Shown here piece by piece: positions 8,174 through 18,600 of a stretch of DNA of 57,463 bases (position 1 is the first letter of the stretch; every line of letters starts with the position of its first letter). The stretch is from JBEKHI01 sp050012355 (GTDB lineage: Bacteria; Actinomycetota; Actinomycetes; Streptosporangiales; Streptosporangiaceae): assembly GCA_050012355.1 (NCBI GenBank), contig JBEKHI010000003.1:1-57463 (forward strand), given 5' to 3'. A program made the position numbers and the translations under genes. The notes beneath the pieces were generated by a model. It worked only from the letters and a program-made list of their open reading frames with translations, was not told the DNA's origin and did not search any database.

Positions 8174-9241
8174 CTAGGACGCGGGGGAGACCCAGCCGGA
8201 GCGGTAGGCGGACAGGTCGGCGGCGCTCGGAGCGGGAACAGCGGCCGCGGCCCCGGGCGGCGGCACTACCAGGCCGACGCCGACTACCAGCCGCCCATGG
8301 CCGCCGCTGGCGGCCAGCGCTGGGGCGCCCGCGCGGGTGAGGCCGGCCCGGACGCCGGTCAGCGCGGCGGTTACCGTTTCCGCGGAGCCGTGGTGGCCGG
8401 TGGTGCTTTCGGTGAACGCGGGAACCCCTATGAGCAGCGAGGCGCCGGTGCCGGAGACCGCGGTCACGGCGGCGCGGGTCTCGCGGGAGACGTAGCCGCT
8501 GTACCAAGACGGGAACGGCAAGCCGGTGCTGTAGGCGAGCACCGTCACCTGGGTCGCGATGGCCGCCACCCGGGACAGGTACGCCGCGGTCCAGAACACT
8601 GGATGCCCGAGCACCAGCGAAGCGGGCACCGCCAGGCCAGCCAGCGGCTCCACCTTGGGCGTCATCACGCCGAGCACCGATGGCCGCAGCGCGCGCAGCG
8701 AGGTCAGCAGCGTGAGCAGCCCGGAATCATCGTTGGCGACCGGTCCGAGATCGAGCTGCAACCCGGAGAAACCAGAGAGCAGCAGAACACGAGCAGAAGC
8801 CACCACAGCAGCCCGCGTCGCGGCGGAACCAACGTCGAGTCCGCCGACGCCGACCGCTCCGGTGACCCAGGCGAGAACCCGGTGCCCGCGCAGCGACCGC
8901 GCGAAGGCGACCGCTCCGGGCGCGGGGGTGAACTGCCCAGAGGCGGCGAAACGACCGGCGAACAGGTTCACCTCAGAGATGCCAGCGGGAACCGAACCCC
9001 CAGGAGAAACCCAGACCGCGTCCGAGCCAGACGACCGAGCCCAGGATGCAAGACCGCCGCTGGCCTGCCGGGAAAGCAGGAAGCCCGCAGTGGTCACTAC
9101 AATGAGCACAGCTGCCAAGGCGGCGCCCAGGCGCACCATGAACCATCGTGGGCTTGGCAGCCCGCCCGAAGTTCGCGCGCCGCCAGAGCCGGCGGCCGCG
9201 CGAGACCGGACAGACCCGCGAGGCATGACCACCCGAGGCAC
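8174..9241 (-). CDS. Membrane-anchored extracellular protein, possible glycosidase-like barrel
   Basis: A protein of up to 355 residues with one N-terminal membrane segment (RLGAALAAVLIVVTTAGFLL) and a large exported domain rich in Ala, Gly, Val and Ser. The stretch GFSGLQLDLGPV, followed by alternating hydrophobic strands (VLGVMTPKV, VTVLAYSTGLPF), recalls a GH18-like TIM barrel, but the catalytic DxxDxDxE motif is absent, so activity is doubtful. The start is uncertain. A GTG at 9241 sits directly on AAGGAG, while that Shine-Dalgarno is better spaced for the GTG at 9232; an ATG at 9139 just before the membrane segment would leave more room for divergent promoters to lepA. No family could be named with certainty. 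Confidence 0.65.
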   Translation of the reverse strand: MPRVVMPRGSVRSRAAAGSGGARTSGGLPSPRWFMVRLGAALAAVLIVVTTAGFLLSRQASGGLASWARSSGSDAVWVSPGGSVPAGISEVNLFAGRFAASGQFTPAPGAVAFARSLRGHRVLAWVTGAVGVGGLDVGSAATRAAVVASARVLLLSGFSGLQLDLGPVANDDSGLLTLLTSLRALRPSVLGVMTPKVEPLAGLAVPASLVLGHPVFWTAAYLSRVAAIATQVTVLAYSTGLPFPSWYSGYVSRETRAAVTAVSGTGASLLIGVPAFTESTTGHHGSAETVTAALTGVRAGLTRAGAPALAASGGHGRLVVGVGLVVPPPGAAAAVPAPSAADLSAYRSGWVSPAS

Positions 9242-9263
9242 TCCTTTTTACTCTGTGGGAGCT

Positions 9264-11063
<1,800 letters not shown>

Positions 11064-11087
<24 letters not shown>

Positions 11088-11642
11088 CCCGCCGTTGGGC
11101 TGCGCCGACGCGTGCGCGGCCCACAGCAGCATCAACGCGATGAAGACGAGCGAGTACAGCGCGATCGCTCCCCAGCCGAGGATCAGGCCGACGATGGCCA
11201 TGCCGTCGCCGTCCTGCCCGCTTTGCCGGATCTCCAGCCGCGCCGAGTGCCCGAGTATGATCGCCGGGATCGCGGTCAGCCCGAGCGTGGGAAACTCGGC
11301 CAGGCCGCAGATCAGCGCCGCGATCGCGGTCCCGTTCGTGCTACGTGATGCCGCCACGCCCGTTGGATACGGCACTCCCGGTACCGGCCCGACGGGCAGA
11401 TCCCTGGTCAGCGCGGCAAGCTCGCCGTACGTGCGGGACTGATAGACCAGGGAAACCCGCTCCTCGTGCTCTTCCTTGGTCAGTCTGCCCTCCGCGTAGC
11501 CGGCTCTCAGCACGTCGATCGCCAGATCCCGGTCGGCATCGGCCGCCCGCATATCCGGCTGGAATCGCGCCGCCGCAGCGGCGGACTGAGCCGGTCCGGC
11601 CGGGTATTGCGCGGGACGCGCTAGCCACGACTCGTCGGTCAC
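11064..11642 (-). CDS. DUF1707 and DUF4190 membrane protein
   Basis: A 192-residue protein. The N-terminal half has the DUF1707/SHOCT-like signature RAADADRDLAIDVLRAGYAEG..LTKEEHEERV, an amphipathic element typical of actinobacterial membrane-associated proteins. The C-terminal half has a Gly-rich two-segment membrane hairpin (DUF4190: AIAALICGLAEF and AIVGLILGWGAIALYSLVF). The GTG start at 11642 has an excellent AGGAGG five bases upstream, so the longer open frame is ignored. It converges on lepA with a 24-bp overlap of coding ends. Function unknown. Confidence 0.85.
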
Positions 11643-11690
11643 AAGAGCCTCCTGTCCGCGAGGTCTTATATCCACTGTAACCTCGCAGGC

Positions 11691-12911
11691 ATGCCCGCTC
11701 AGCCCCCAGATGGCGAGCCGGCCGATAACGACGGCCGGCTTCCCGCCCCGTCGCTCGCCCGTTTCGGCGACCATTCGTTCGGCGTGTATGTACATGTGCC
11801 GTTCTGTCAGGTCCGATGCGGCTACTGCGACTTCAACACCTACACGGCGGAAGAGCTCGGCAACGGCGTGTCCCGCGCTACCTATCACGAGCAGGCCATC
11901 GCCGAACTGCGGCTGGCCCGCCAGGTGCTCGGCACTAAGGATGTCCCGGTCGAGACGGTCTTCTTCGGCGGCGGGACCCCCACGCTGCTGCCACCCGAGC
12001 ACATCGGGGCGATGCTCAAGGCGATAGACGACCAGTTCGGCTTGGCCCCCGGAGCCGAGGTCACGATCGAGGCGAACCCGGAGACCGTGACCCCCACCTC
12101 GCTGGCGCAGCTGCGTGCCCAAGGGGTAACACGCACGTCGTTTGGGATGCAAAGTGCAGTACCGCACGTGCTACGGGTGCTGGATCGCGTACATCAGCCC
12201 GAACGGGCAGTGAATTGTGTTGAATGGGCGCATGAGGCGGGTTTCGAGCATGTGAGCCTGGACCTCATCTACGGCACGCCCGGGGAGAGTGACGACGACT
12301 GGCGGGCGTCGCTGGAAGCGGCGACCGCGGCGGAACCTGACCATATTTCGGCATACGCGCTCGTGGTCGAGCAGGGAACGAAACTCGCGGCCCGGGTCAA
12401 GCGCGGCGAATTGCCGCTGCCCGACGACGATGTGCTGGCCGACCGGTACGTTATCGCCGACGAGTTCCTCGCCGCCGCTGGTTACCGGTGGTACGAAATC
12501 TCCAACTGGGCCCGTCAGGAAGCCGCCCAATGCGCGCATAACCGCATCTACTGGAGCGGCGGCGACTGGTGGGGTGTGGGTCCGGGGGCCCACAGCCACG
12601 TGGGCGGCACCCGCTGGTGGAACGTGCGGCACCCCGCCGCCTACGCGGCGCGGCTCGCGGCTGGCCGCTCGCCGGCGCAGGCTCGTGAGGTGCTGACCGC
12701 CGTCGACAGTGCGCTTGAGGAGATCATGCTAGGTGTCAGGCTGGCGTCCGGTTACCCGGTGACCGCCTTGCCCGCTTCCGGCGTTGATTTCGCCATAACG
12801 GCGGTTGCCGATCGGCTGATTTCCCCGGATGCCCTACGGGACGGCCGGATAGTGCTTACCCGGCGCGGGCGGCTACTCGCGGATGCGGTGGTCCGCGGGC
12901 TCAGCGGTTGA
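11691..12911 (+). CDS. hemW: Heme chaperone HemW (radical SAM, coproporphyrinogen oxidase-like)
   Basis: Radical-SAM protein of the HemN/HemW group. The 4Fe-4S motif is CQVRCGYC (CxxxCxxC) near residue 39, followed by the SAM-binding GGGTP and the family's FGMQSA and HVSLDLIYGTPGE segments. The position after lepA and before hrcA is the conserved place for hemW in actinobacteria, which argues for the heme chaperone rather than a true HemN oxidase. 406 residues from the ATG at 11691; the ribosome-binding site is weak. It converges on and overlaps the DUF4870 gene by 11 bp. Confidence 0.92.
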   Translation: MPAQPPDGEPADNDGRLPAPSLARFGDHSFGVYVHVPFCQVRCGYCDFNTYTAEELGNGVSRATYHEQAIAELRLARQVLGTKDVPVETVFFGGGTPTLLPPEHIGAMLKAIDDQFGLAPGAEVTIEANPETVTPTSLAQLRAQGVTRTSFGMQSAVPHVLRVLDRVHQPERAVNCVEWAHEAGFEHVSLDLIYGTPGESDDDWRASLEAATAAEPDHISAYALVVEQGTKLAARVKRGELPLPDDDVLADRYVIADEFLAAAGYRWYEISNWARQEAAQCAHNRIYWSGGDWWGVGPGAHSHVGGTRWWNVRHPAAYAARLAAGRSPAQAREVLTAVDSALEEIMLGVRLASGYPVTALPASGVDFAITAVADRLISPDALRDGRIVLTRRGRLLADAVVRGLSG

Positions 12912-13293
12912 CGATCGTCGCGCACATCCAGTGCGGCAACTCGGTGAACGTGCCACGGGAGGCCGTCATCGCGCACCGGATGAGCTGGATGACCATGAGT
13001 ATCCAGCCCGCTGCCAGGATGACCGCCATGAGTGTGAAAGCGACCACCGGCGACGCCAGCGTCAGCAGCCCGGTCACGATCACCGCCGAGATCCCGTAAA
13101 ACAAGAAGGTCAGCGTCAGGTTGAGCGCCTGCGTGACGTGCTCCCTGACGAACGGCGACCGGCGTCCCTCGGCCAGCCATACGATCAGCGGGGCGAACGG
13201 GCCGAGGAAGATGGCGCCAAGGCTGGCGGACGCGGCCCACTGGCTCTCGGTTTCGGTCACGGTCATGGTCATGGGTCCGGTTATGGTGGTCAC
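12901..13293 (-). CDS. DUF4870 small membrane protein
   Basis: A 130-residue protein with the DUF4870 layout: ASLGAIFLGPFAPLIVWL (first membrane segment), the polar RRSPFVREHVTQALN loop with the family's H-x-x-Q-A-x-N motif, then two more hydrophobic segments. The GTG start at 13293 overlaps the TGA of the upstream DUF3097 gene (GTGA), implying translational coupling; an ATG at 13275 is the alternative. Its last 11 bp overlap hemW on the other strand. Function unknown. Confidence 0.8.
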   Translation of the reverse strand: MTTITGPMTMTVTETESQWAASASLGAIFLGPFAPLIVWLAEGRRSPFVREHVTQALNLTLTFLFYGISAVIVTGLLTLASPVVAFTLMAVILAAGWILMVIQLIRCAMTASRGTFTELPHWMCATIVNR

Positions 13294-14129
13294 TCGCCCC
13301 CCGGAGCGGTAACGAAGTCGATCAGTTCCTCGACCCGGCCGAGCAGTTCGGGGGTCAAGTCGGCGTATCCATGGACGGAACGCAGGATTCGCTGCCACCC
13401 AGCGGCCGTGTCCGGCGGCCATCCTAGTGCGCGCAGCACACCCTCCTTCCAAGGCTCGCCGCGCGGAACTTTCGGCCATGCATCGATGCCGACCGCCGAC
13501 GGGCGGACGGCCTCCCAGATGTCGATGAACGGGTGCCCGACGATGAGGACCCCTGGGTTCTGCTGGACCGCCGCCGCGATCTTGCTCTCTTTGGAGCCGG
13601 GCACCAGGTGGTCGACGAGGACGCCGAGGCGGCGGGCCTGGTCGGGATCGAACTCCCGCACGATGGCCGGGAGGTCGTCGATGCCTTCCAGGAACTCGAC
13701 CACCACGCCGACGTCGCGCAGGTCATCGCCCCAGATCCGCTCCACCAGCTCGGCATCGTGCTTGCCCTCGACGTAGATCCGGCTGGCCCTGGCCACCTTG
13801 GCCCGCTGGGGTCCCGACACCGCGACCGACCCGGAAGCGGTGCGGCGGGTGCCTTTCGGCTCGGCGCTGGGCTTGGGGCGGATCAGCGTCACCGGGCGGC
13901 CGTCAAGCAGGAAACCACGAGGCGTGTAGGGGAAAACCCGGCGGTTGCCGTGCCGGTCCTCGAGTGTCACGGAGTCTTTATCAATGCGAACGACCGCGCC
14001 GCAGAACCGGCCTTCGCTATCCTCAATGACCAGGCCGGGCTCGGCTGCTATCTCCGGCACCTGGCCCTGCCCTGGCTTTCGTCGCGGGCTGTGGGTGAGG
14101 ACGTCCGTGCTGTACCGCTTGCTGCGCAC
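13290..14129 (-). CDS. DUF3097 family protein
   Basis: A 279-residue conserved actinobacterial protein. The N-terminal barrel-like part (GLVIEDSEGRFCGAVVRID...VTLEDRHGNRRVFP) is followed by a Toprim-like stretch (RASRIYVEGKHDAELVERIWGDDLR, then HPFIDIWEAVRP). The start at 14129 is fixed by a near-perfect AAGGAGGT eight bases upstream. It is divergent from hrcA and its upstream gap carries the CIRCE operator. The Toprim resemblance suggests nucleic-acid or nucleotide processing, but that is inference. Confidence 0.9.
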   Translation of the reverse strand: MRSKRYSTDVLTHSPRRKPGQGQVPEIAAEPGLVIEDSEGRFCGAVVRIDKDSVTLEDRHGNRRVFPYTPRGFLLDGRPVTLIRPKPSAEPKGTRRTASGSVAVSGPQRAKVARASRIYVEGKHDAELVERIWGDDLRDVGVVVEFLEGIDDLPAIVREFDPDQARRLGVLVDHLVPGSKESKIAAAVQQNPGVLIVGHPFIDIWEAVRPSAVGIDAWPKVPRGEPWKEGVLRALGWPPDTAAGWQRILRSVHGYADLTPELLGRVEELIDFVTAPGGE

Positions 14130-14215
14130 CAGCGCTACCTCCTTAGACCCTCCTACGCAGGGTAGCGGAACAGTTGAACGCTTGCCGTCAGGGAACATCT
14201 CGTGGCGCAATAGAA

Positions 14216-14242
14216 TTGGCACTCTAGGATCTGGAGTGCCAG
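14216..14242 (+). promoter_or_regulatory. CIRCE operator
   Basis: TTGGCACTC-N9-GAGTGCCAG, a near-consensus CIRCE (TTAGCACTC-N9-GAGTGCTAA) with both half-sites mutually complementary except at the outermost base. It sits 58 bp before the hrcA start and is the expected HrcA binding site, giving autoregulation of hrcA-dnaJ-rsmE. It may also affect the divergent DUF3097 gene 87 bp away. Confidence 0.93.
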
Positions 14243-14299
14243 GGAGCCCGTGACGCGAGCCTGTGGTGTCAGCCCCGTGGTGCTATGGAGGGAGGTCGC

Positions 14300-15316
14300 G
14301 TGCTTGACGAGCGGAAGCTAGCCGTGCTCCGTGCCATCGTCGAGGACTATGTGTCGACCACCGAGCCGGTCGGATCAAAGTCGCTCGTCGACCGGCACGG
14401 TCTGGACGTGTCGCCTGCGACGATACGCAATGACATGGCGGTGCTTGAGGAACAGGGGTTCATCATGCAACCCCACACGAGCGCCGGCCGCATCCCGACC
14501 GATAAGGGATACCGGCTGTTTGTTGACCGGCTGTCGACGGTCAAGCCGATGTCCACCGCCGAGCGGCGTGCCATCGAGACGTTCCTGGCCGGTGCGTACA
14601 GCCTTGACGACGTCGTCACCAGGACGGTGCGGTTGCTGGCGCAGTTGACCAGACAGGTCGCGGTCGTGCAATACCCCTCGCTTACCAGGTCGTCGGTGCG
14701 TCACATCGAACTCGTGCCGCTATCGGAAACCCGGGTGCTGCTGGTGCTGATCACCGACACCGGCCGGGTGGAGCAGGTCGCGGTGGAACTTCCCGATACG
14801 GCGACGCCTGATTCGGTCGCACATCTGCGAGCCGTACTCAACGCTTGCCTCGACGGTCGTAAGCTGGCTGACGCGGCGGGAATGGTGGCCGGACTCGCTG
14901 ACCGTGTCCCCGTCGCGGAACGTCCGAATGCCAACGCTGTCTTCTCCGTTCTGCTGGAGAGCCTGGTGGAGCGCAGTGAGGAACGTATCGTGATCGGCGG
15001 CACCGCGAACCTGGCCACGCGTGACTTTAACCAGGGACTGCGTGAGGTACTCGAAGCTCTTGAGGAACAGGTGGTGCTGATGCGGCTCCTCGGTGAATCC
15101 GCCGAGCCGTCGTTGCTACATCCAGGGGTCACGGTCCGGATTGGTGCCGAGACCGGACTGATCGAGACGTCGGTGGTTTCGACAGGGTATGGCGCGGACG
15201 AACGGCCACTTGCCATGCTCGGCGTGCTGGGTCCGACTCGGATGGACTATCCCGGGACGATGCGCGCGGTGCAGGCTGTCGCCCGGTATGTCGGCAAGAT
15301 TCTCGGGGAGTCTTAG
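14300..15316 (+). CDS. hrcA: Heat-inducible transcription repressor HrcA
   Basis: Repressor that binds CIRCE and is released on heat shock, when GroEL is titrated. 338 residues with the N-terminal winged helix (RKLAVLRAIVEDYVSTTEPV, ATIRNDMAVLEEQG, HTSAGRIPTDKGYR), a central GAF-like domain and the C-terminal dimer region. The start is set at the GTG 14300 because GGAGGGAGG ends four bases before it; the ATG at 14285 lies within that site. It is autoregulated through the CIRCE 58 bp upstream. Its stop TAG shares one base with the dnaJ start. Confidence 0.95.
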   Translation: MLDERKLAVLRAIVEDYVSTTEPVGSKSLVDRHGLDVSPATIRNDMAVLEEQGFIMQPHTSAGRIPTDKGYRLFVDRLSTVKPMSTAERRAIETFLAGAYSLDDVVTRTVRLLAQLTRQVAVVQYPSLTRSSVRHIELVPLSETRVLLVLITDTGRVEQVAVELPDTATPDSVAHLRAVLNACLDGRKLADAAGMVAGLADRVPVAERPNANAVFSVLLESLVERSEERIVIGGTANLATRDFNQGLREVLEALEEQVVLMRLLGESAEPSLLHPGVTVRIGAETGLIETSVVSTGYGADERPLAMLGVLGPTRMDYPGTMRAVQAVARYVGKILGES

Positions 15317-16470
15317 TGGCAACACCAGATTATTACGGCCTGCTCGGCATCCGCCGGGACGCCTCGCAAGACGAGGTGAAGCGCGCCTACCGGCGGCTGG
15401 CTCGTGAACTGCACCCGGACGTCAACCCGGATCCGGAGACGCAGGAGAAGTTCAAGGAGATCACCCAGGCGTACGAGGTCCTCTCCGACTCGGAGAAGCG
15501 GCAGATGTACGACCTGGGCGGCGACCCGTTCGGCGGAGCCGGTGCGGGCCCAGGCTTCGGCGGGGCCGGTGCGGGCGCCGGGTTCCCGTTCAGCGACATC
15601 ATGGATGCCTTCTTCGGCGCGGCGGGCGGCGGCCAGGCCACTCGCGGCCCGCGCAGCCGTGCGCGCCGGGGCAGGAACGCGACGATCCGCGTCGAGCTGG
15701 ACCTCAGCGAGTGCGCGTTCGGCGCGACCAGGGAACTGACCGTCGACACGGCGGTGGTGTGCCCCACCTGTTCCGGTGAGGGTACCGCGCCGGGTACGCA
15801 CCCGGCGACCTGCGATGTCTGTGGCGGCCGGGGCGAGATCAGCCAGGTACGCAGGTCGTTCCTCGGCCAGGTCATGACCACCCAGCCGTGCCCCAACTGC
15901 CAGGGTTACGGCACCGTTTTGCCGCACCCGTGCCAGGAGTGCGACGGCGACGGCCGGGTGCGCACCCGGCGCACGATCAAGGTCCGTATCCCGGCGGGCG
16001 TGGAAGACGGCACGCACATCCAGCTGGCCGGTGAGGGCGAGATCGGCCCCGGCGGCGGCCCCCCCGGTGACCTGTTCCTCGAGGTGGCGCAGCGGCCGCA
16101 CTCGATCTTCGAGCGGCAGGGCGATGACCTGCACTGCACGCTGACGATCCCGATGGTGGCCGGCGCGCTCGGCGCTACCGTCACGGTGGAGTCGCTCGAC
16201 GGGCCCTCCGAGGTGGACATCCGGCCGGGCACCCAGTCCGGCCAGGTCATCCCGATGTACGGCAAGGGCGTCAAGCACCTGAACGGCAACGGCCGCGGCG
16301 ACCTGATCATCCACGTCACCGTGGAGACGCCGGCCAAGCTGGATACGGAGCAGGAGAAACTGCTCCGCGACTTCGCGAAGCTACGCGGCGAAGAGGCACC
16401 GCCCGGCAAGTTCTCGCCTGGCTCGCAAGGCTTGTTCTCCCGGCTGCGTGACGCCTTCAACGGCCGGTGA
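15316..16470 (+). CDS. dnaJ: Chaperone DnaJ
   Basis: Hsp40 co-chaperone that stimulates DnaK ATPase. 384 residues in canonical order: J domain with HPD (DYYGLLGIRRDA...LHPDVNPD), a Gly/Phe-rich linker, four zinc-binding motifs CPTCSGEG, CDVCGGRG, CPNCQGYG and CQECDGDG, and the beta-rich substrate-binding domain. It has a GTG start overlapping the hrcA stop by one base. This is the hrcA-linked DnaJ (often called DnaJ2) of actinobacteria; the dnaK-grpE-linked copy would lie elsewhere. Confidence 0.96.
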   Translation: MATPDYYGLLGIRRDASQDEVKRAYRRLARELHPDVNPDPETQEKFKEITQAYEVLSDSEKRQMYDLGGDPFGGAGAGPGFGGAGAGAGFPFSDIMDAFFGAAGGGQATRGPRSRARRGRNATIRVELDLSECAFGATRELTVDTAVVCPTCSGEGTAPGTHPATCDVCGGRGEISQVRRSFLGQVMTTQPCPNCQGYGTVLPHPCQECDGDGRVRTRRTIKVRIPAGVEDGTHIQLAGEGEIGPGGGPPGDLFLEVAQRPHSIFERQGDDLHCTLTIPMVAGALGATVTVESLDGPSEVDIRPGTQSGQVIPMYGKGVKHLNGNGRGDLIIHVTVETPAKLDTEQEKLLRDFAKLRGEEAPPGKFSPGSQGLFSRLRDAFNGR

Positions 16471-17198
16471 CGGCGCCGGTCTTCCTCTGCGATGGTGCTT
16501 CGCTCGGCTCGGACCGGATTGAGCTATCCGGTCCGGAGGGGCGGCACGCCGCCACCGTGCGGCGGCTGCGTCCCGGCGAGCAGGCTGAGCTCACCGACGG
16601 TTTCGGGCTGGTCGCCTCGTGCGTGGTCGCATCGGTGGCTGGCGGCGTGGTGACGTTCGATGTGCTTTCGCGGCGGCGCGAGGAGGTTCCGTCGCCGTCG
16701 CTGACGGTTGTCCAGGCGCTGCCCAAGGGGGATCGCGGCGAGCTGGCGGTCGAGACGATGACCGAGGCTGGGGTAGACGCCATCGTCCCGTGGGCGGCCG
16801 AGCACTGCGTGGTCCAGTGGCGGGGGGATAAGGTCAGCCGCGGGGTGTCGCGCTGGCGTTCTGCCGCCAGGGAGGCGGCCAAGCAGGCCCGCCGTGCCTG
16901 GCTACCGGAAGTGGCTTCTCTCGCGTCGACCGCCGACGTGACATCGCGGATCGCGGTCGCGAAGCTAGCGATCGTGCTCGAGGCCGACGCTGATGCGGCC
17001 CTCAGCGACCTGCCGCTGCCCTCCGAGGGGGAGATCGTCCTGATCGTCGGTCCCGAGGGCGGCGTCAGCCCGGGAGAGCGATCCGAGTTCACCGCCGCGG
17101 GCGCCGTCGAGTGCCGGCTAGGCCCCACCGTGCTCCGCACCTCAACCGCCGCCGTAGCCGCCGCCGCCGTAATCTTCTCCCGCACCAGCCGCTGGTAA
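16467..17198 (+). CDS. rsmE: 16S rRNA (uracil-1498-N3)-methyltransferase RsmE
   Basis: SPOUT-class methyltransferase acting on U1498 of 16S rRNA with SAM. 243 residues: the N-terminal PUA-like domain (GPEGRHAATVRRLRPGEQ) and the C-terminal knotted SAM site (LIVGPEGGVSPGE and LGPTVLRTSTAAVAA). The GTG start overlaps the dnaJ stop (GTGA at 16467-16470), so it is translationally coupled and part of the HrcA-controlled transcript. Confidence 0.95.
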   Translation: MTAPVFLCDGASLGSDRIELSGPEGRHAATVRRLRPGEQAELTDGFGLVASCVVASVAGGVVTFDVLSRRREEVPSPSLTVVQALPKGDRGELAVETMTEAGVDAIVPWAAEHCVVQWRGDKVSRGVSRWRSAAREAAKQARRAWLPEVASLASTADVTSRIAVAKLAIVLEADADAALSDLPLPSEGEIVLIVGPEGGVSPGERSEFTAAGAVECRLGPTVLRTSTAAVAAAAVIFSRTSRW

Positions 17199-17570
17199 GC
17201 CTGCCCGCTGGCCTCCCGCGATGGCTTGTGCCCGGCGTCTCGCCTCGCTGCACCGCGGCTCACCTCACCGTGTCCGGTCGGTTTGGTGGTATATCGCCGG
17301 TTTGTGTCGGCCTGTGCTGCCGTCCTGGGGTCGCGCGATTCTGGTGGGTGCCGCACCAACCAGCAAAGAGTGTGGGTAATGCCGCACTAACCATGATCAC
17401 CGGGCGCGGCAGCCGGGTGAGATCGCACGTATGTCCGGTTCGCGAAACTGTCGATGCGGGGTGAACCCCGGCAAAGGATCCCGAAACAACGTAAACGTAC
17501 CTAATCCCAGTGGGCAGCCCTACGGGATCCCAGTGAGCGGGACAACGGGGGCGATGTGGCGGGAGAGACC
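17199..17570. other. Convergent intergenic region with repeat family 2
   Basis: 372 bp between rsmE and the convergent membrane-protein gene. It holds one copy of the second paired-palindrome family (17341-17393). The only open frames run antisense to the neighbouring gene and look like chance. Confidence 0.55.
17341..17393. repeat. Paired-palindrome element, family 2, copy 1
   Basis: CTGGTGGGTGC-c-GCACCAACCAG (17341-17363, one mismatch) and TGGGTAATGC-c-GCACTAACCA (17373-17393 region, two mismatches). Palindrome centres are 31 bp apart (17352 and 17383). The whole stretch, with flanking TGATCATGG, is the reverse complement of a similar element at 36993-37058. Confidence 0.75.
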
Positions 17571-18578
17571 CTATGGGGTCGATGTGGCCTGGGCGTCGGC
17601 GCTCGCCTCGGCCGTCGGAGAGGTCGATGGCGACGCGCTGGCCGACGGGCTCGCGCTGGCCGACGGGCTCGTGCTCGGGCCTGATGTCGGGCTGGACGAA
17701 GCTGATGCCGAGGCGGACGCGCTCGAGGAGGCCGCCGCGCTCGCGGTCGGGGTCGGGCACGTGGTGGCCGACGACGACCGGGCCAATGCGGCGGCGCAGG
17801 ACGAAGGGGTCCTGGATGCCGATGGCGAGGCGCCGCTACTGCGGGTACCGGCCACCGGGCTCACCGTCGTGACCGAGTCCGGGCTGACATGATTGCCGGT
17901 TCCGTTGAGCATGCCCGTGCTCGAGCCGTTGTGTGACGGGCCGTTGGACATGACCGATGAACCGAGCTGGACGATGGCCTGGCGAACGGGACCGACGGCC
18001 ACGGCCAGGATGGCCACGAAGGCCACCGCGGTCGCCGCGAGTACCGGCCGCATCCAGCCGATCCGGCTCGGCGGCGGGCCCGAGTCAGCGTGCTTCGGCT
18101 GCGCCCCTGCCGCTGCCGCGTCCGGCTCCGGCCCGAACCACGCCCGCGCTGGTGCCACCAGCCGCTCTCGGGCCGGAACCACTAGCCGGGTCCGGACGGA
18201 TGTTACGAGCCGGTCCCGCGCCACCGTTGGCCAGCCGCCTGACCAGTCACGCACCCGCCGGACCGAGCTCGCCGTCCAACTGCGGACCCGTCGCGCGGAA
18301 CCCGCTGTCCATTGACGGAACCCCCGTACGGCGCCAGCCGACCAGACCGCGGATGACCACGCGCCCAGCGTGTCCATGGCCATCGTGCGGTATTGCAGCA
18401 GCCGGTACGCACGCCACGGGATGATGGCCGCGAGAAAGGCATCGATCCTGTGCCTTGGCGTGCGGACGCCGGCCCTGGCGCGGATGCGCTGCAGGGCCTC
18501 GCCGTCAGCTTCGACCTCTGCGGCGCCAGAAAACGCGCGCCGCAGAGCCTCGCCAAAGTCAGGTTCGGGGTTGGTCAT
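17571..18578 (-). CDS. Membrane protein partner of the ECF sigma factor, with hendecad repeats and Ser-rich tail
   Basis: A 335-residue protein encoded 22 bp after the ECF sigma gene, so probably its anti-sigma or membrane partner, although no zinc anti-sigma motif (HxxxCxxC) is present. It has an N-terminal acidic helix (EPDFGEALRRAF). Four consecutive 11-residue repeats each begin with Trp: WSAGAVRGFRQ, WTAGSARRVRS, WTASSVRRVRD and WSGGWPTVARD (residues 79-122). Two octads, RLVVPARE and RLVAPARA, follow. A single membrane segment lies at about 176-197, then an exported low-complexity Ser/Ala/Pro/Thr tail of some 130 residues. The repeat region should form a basic amphipathic helix lying on the inner membrane face. 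The start at 18578 is the ATG giving MTNPEPDF. Confidence 0.75.
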   Translation of the reverse strand: MTNPEPDFGEALRRAFSGAAEVEADGEALQRIRARAGVRTPRHRIDAFLAAIIPWRAYRLLQYRTMAMDTLGAWSSAVWSAGAVRGFRQWTAGSARRVRSWTASSVRRVRDWSGGWPTVARDRLVTSVRTRLVVPARERLVAPARAWFGPEPDAAAAGAQPKHADSGPPPSRIGWMRPVLAATAVAFVAILAVAVGPVRQAIVQLGSSVMSNGPSHNGSSTGMLNGTGNHVSPDSVTTVSPVAGTRSSGASPSASRTPSSCAAALARSSSATTCPTPTASAAASSSASASASASSSPTSGPSTSPSASASPSASASPSTSPTAEASADAQATSTP

Positions 18579-18600
18579 GCCGCCAGCCCAGCCCATCCCG

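Noticed and set aside
8559..9263. Open reading frame continuing 235 codons upstream of lepA
   Set aside because: It is antisense to the 8174-9241 gene, has no homology to EF4, and the ATG at 9264 has a good ribosome-binding site and gives the family length.
17431..17892. Plus-strand frame with many Ala, Asp and Gly
   Set aside because: Antisense to the low-complexity Ser/Ala tail of the sigma-partner protein; repeats there generate long open frames in all phases.
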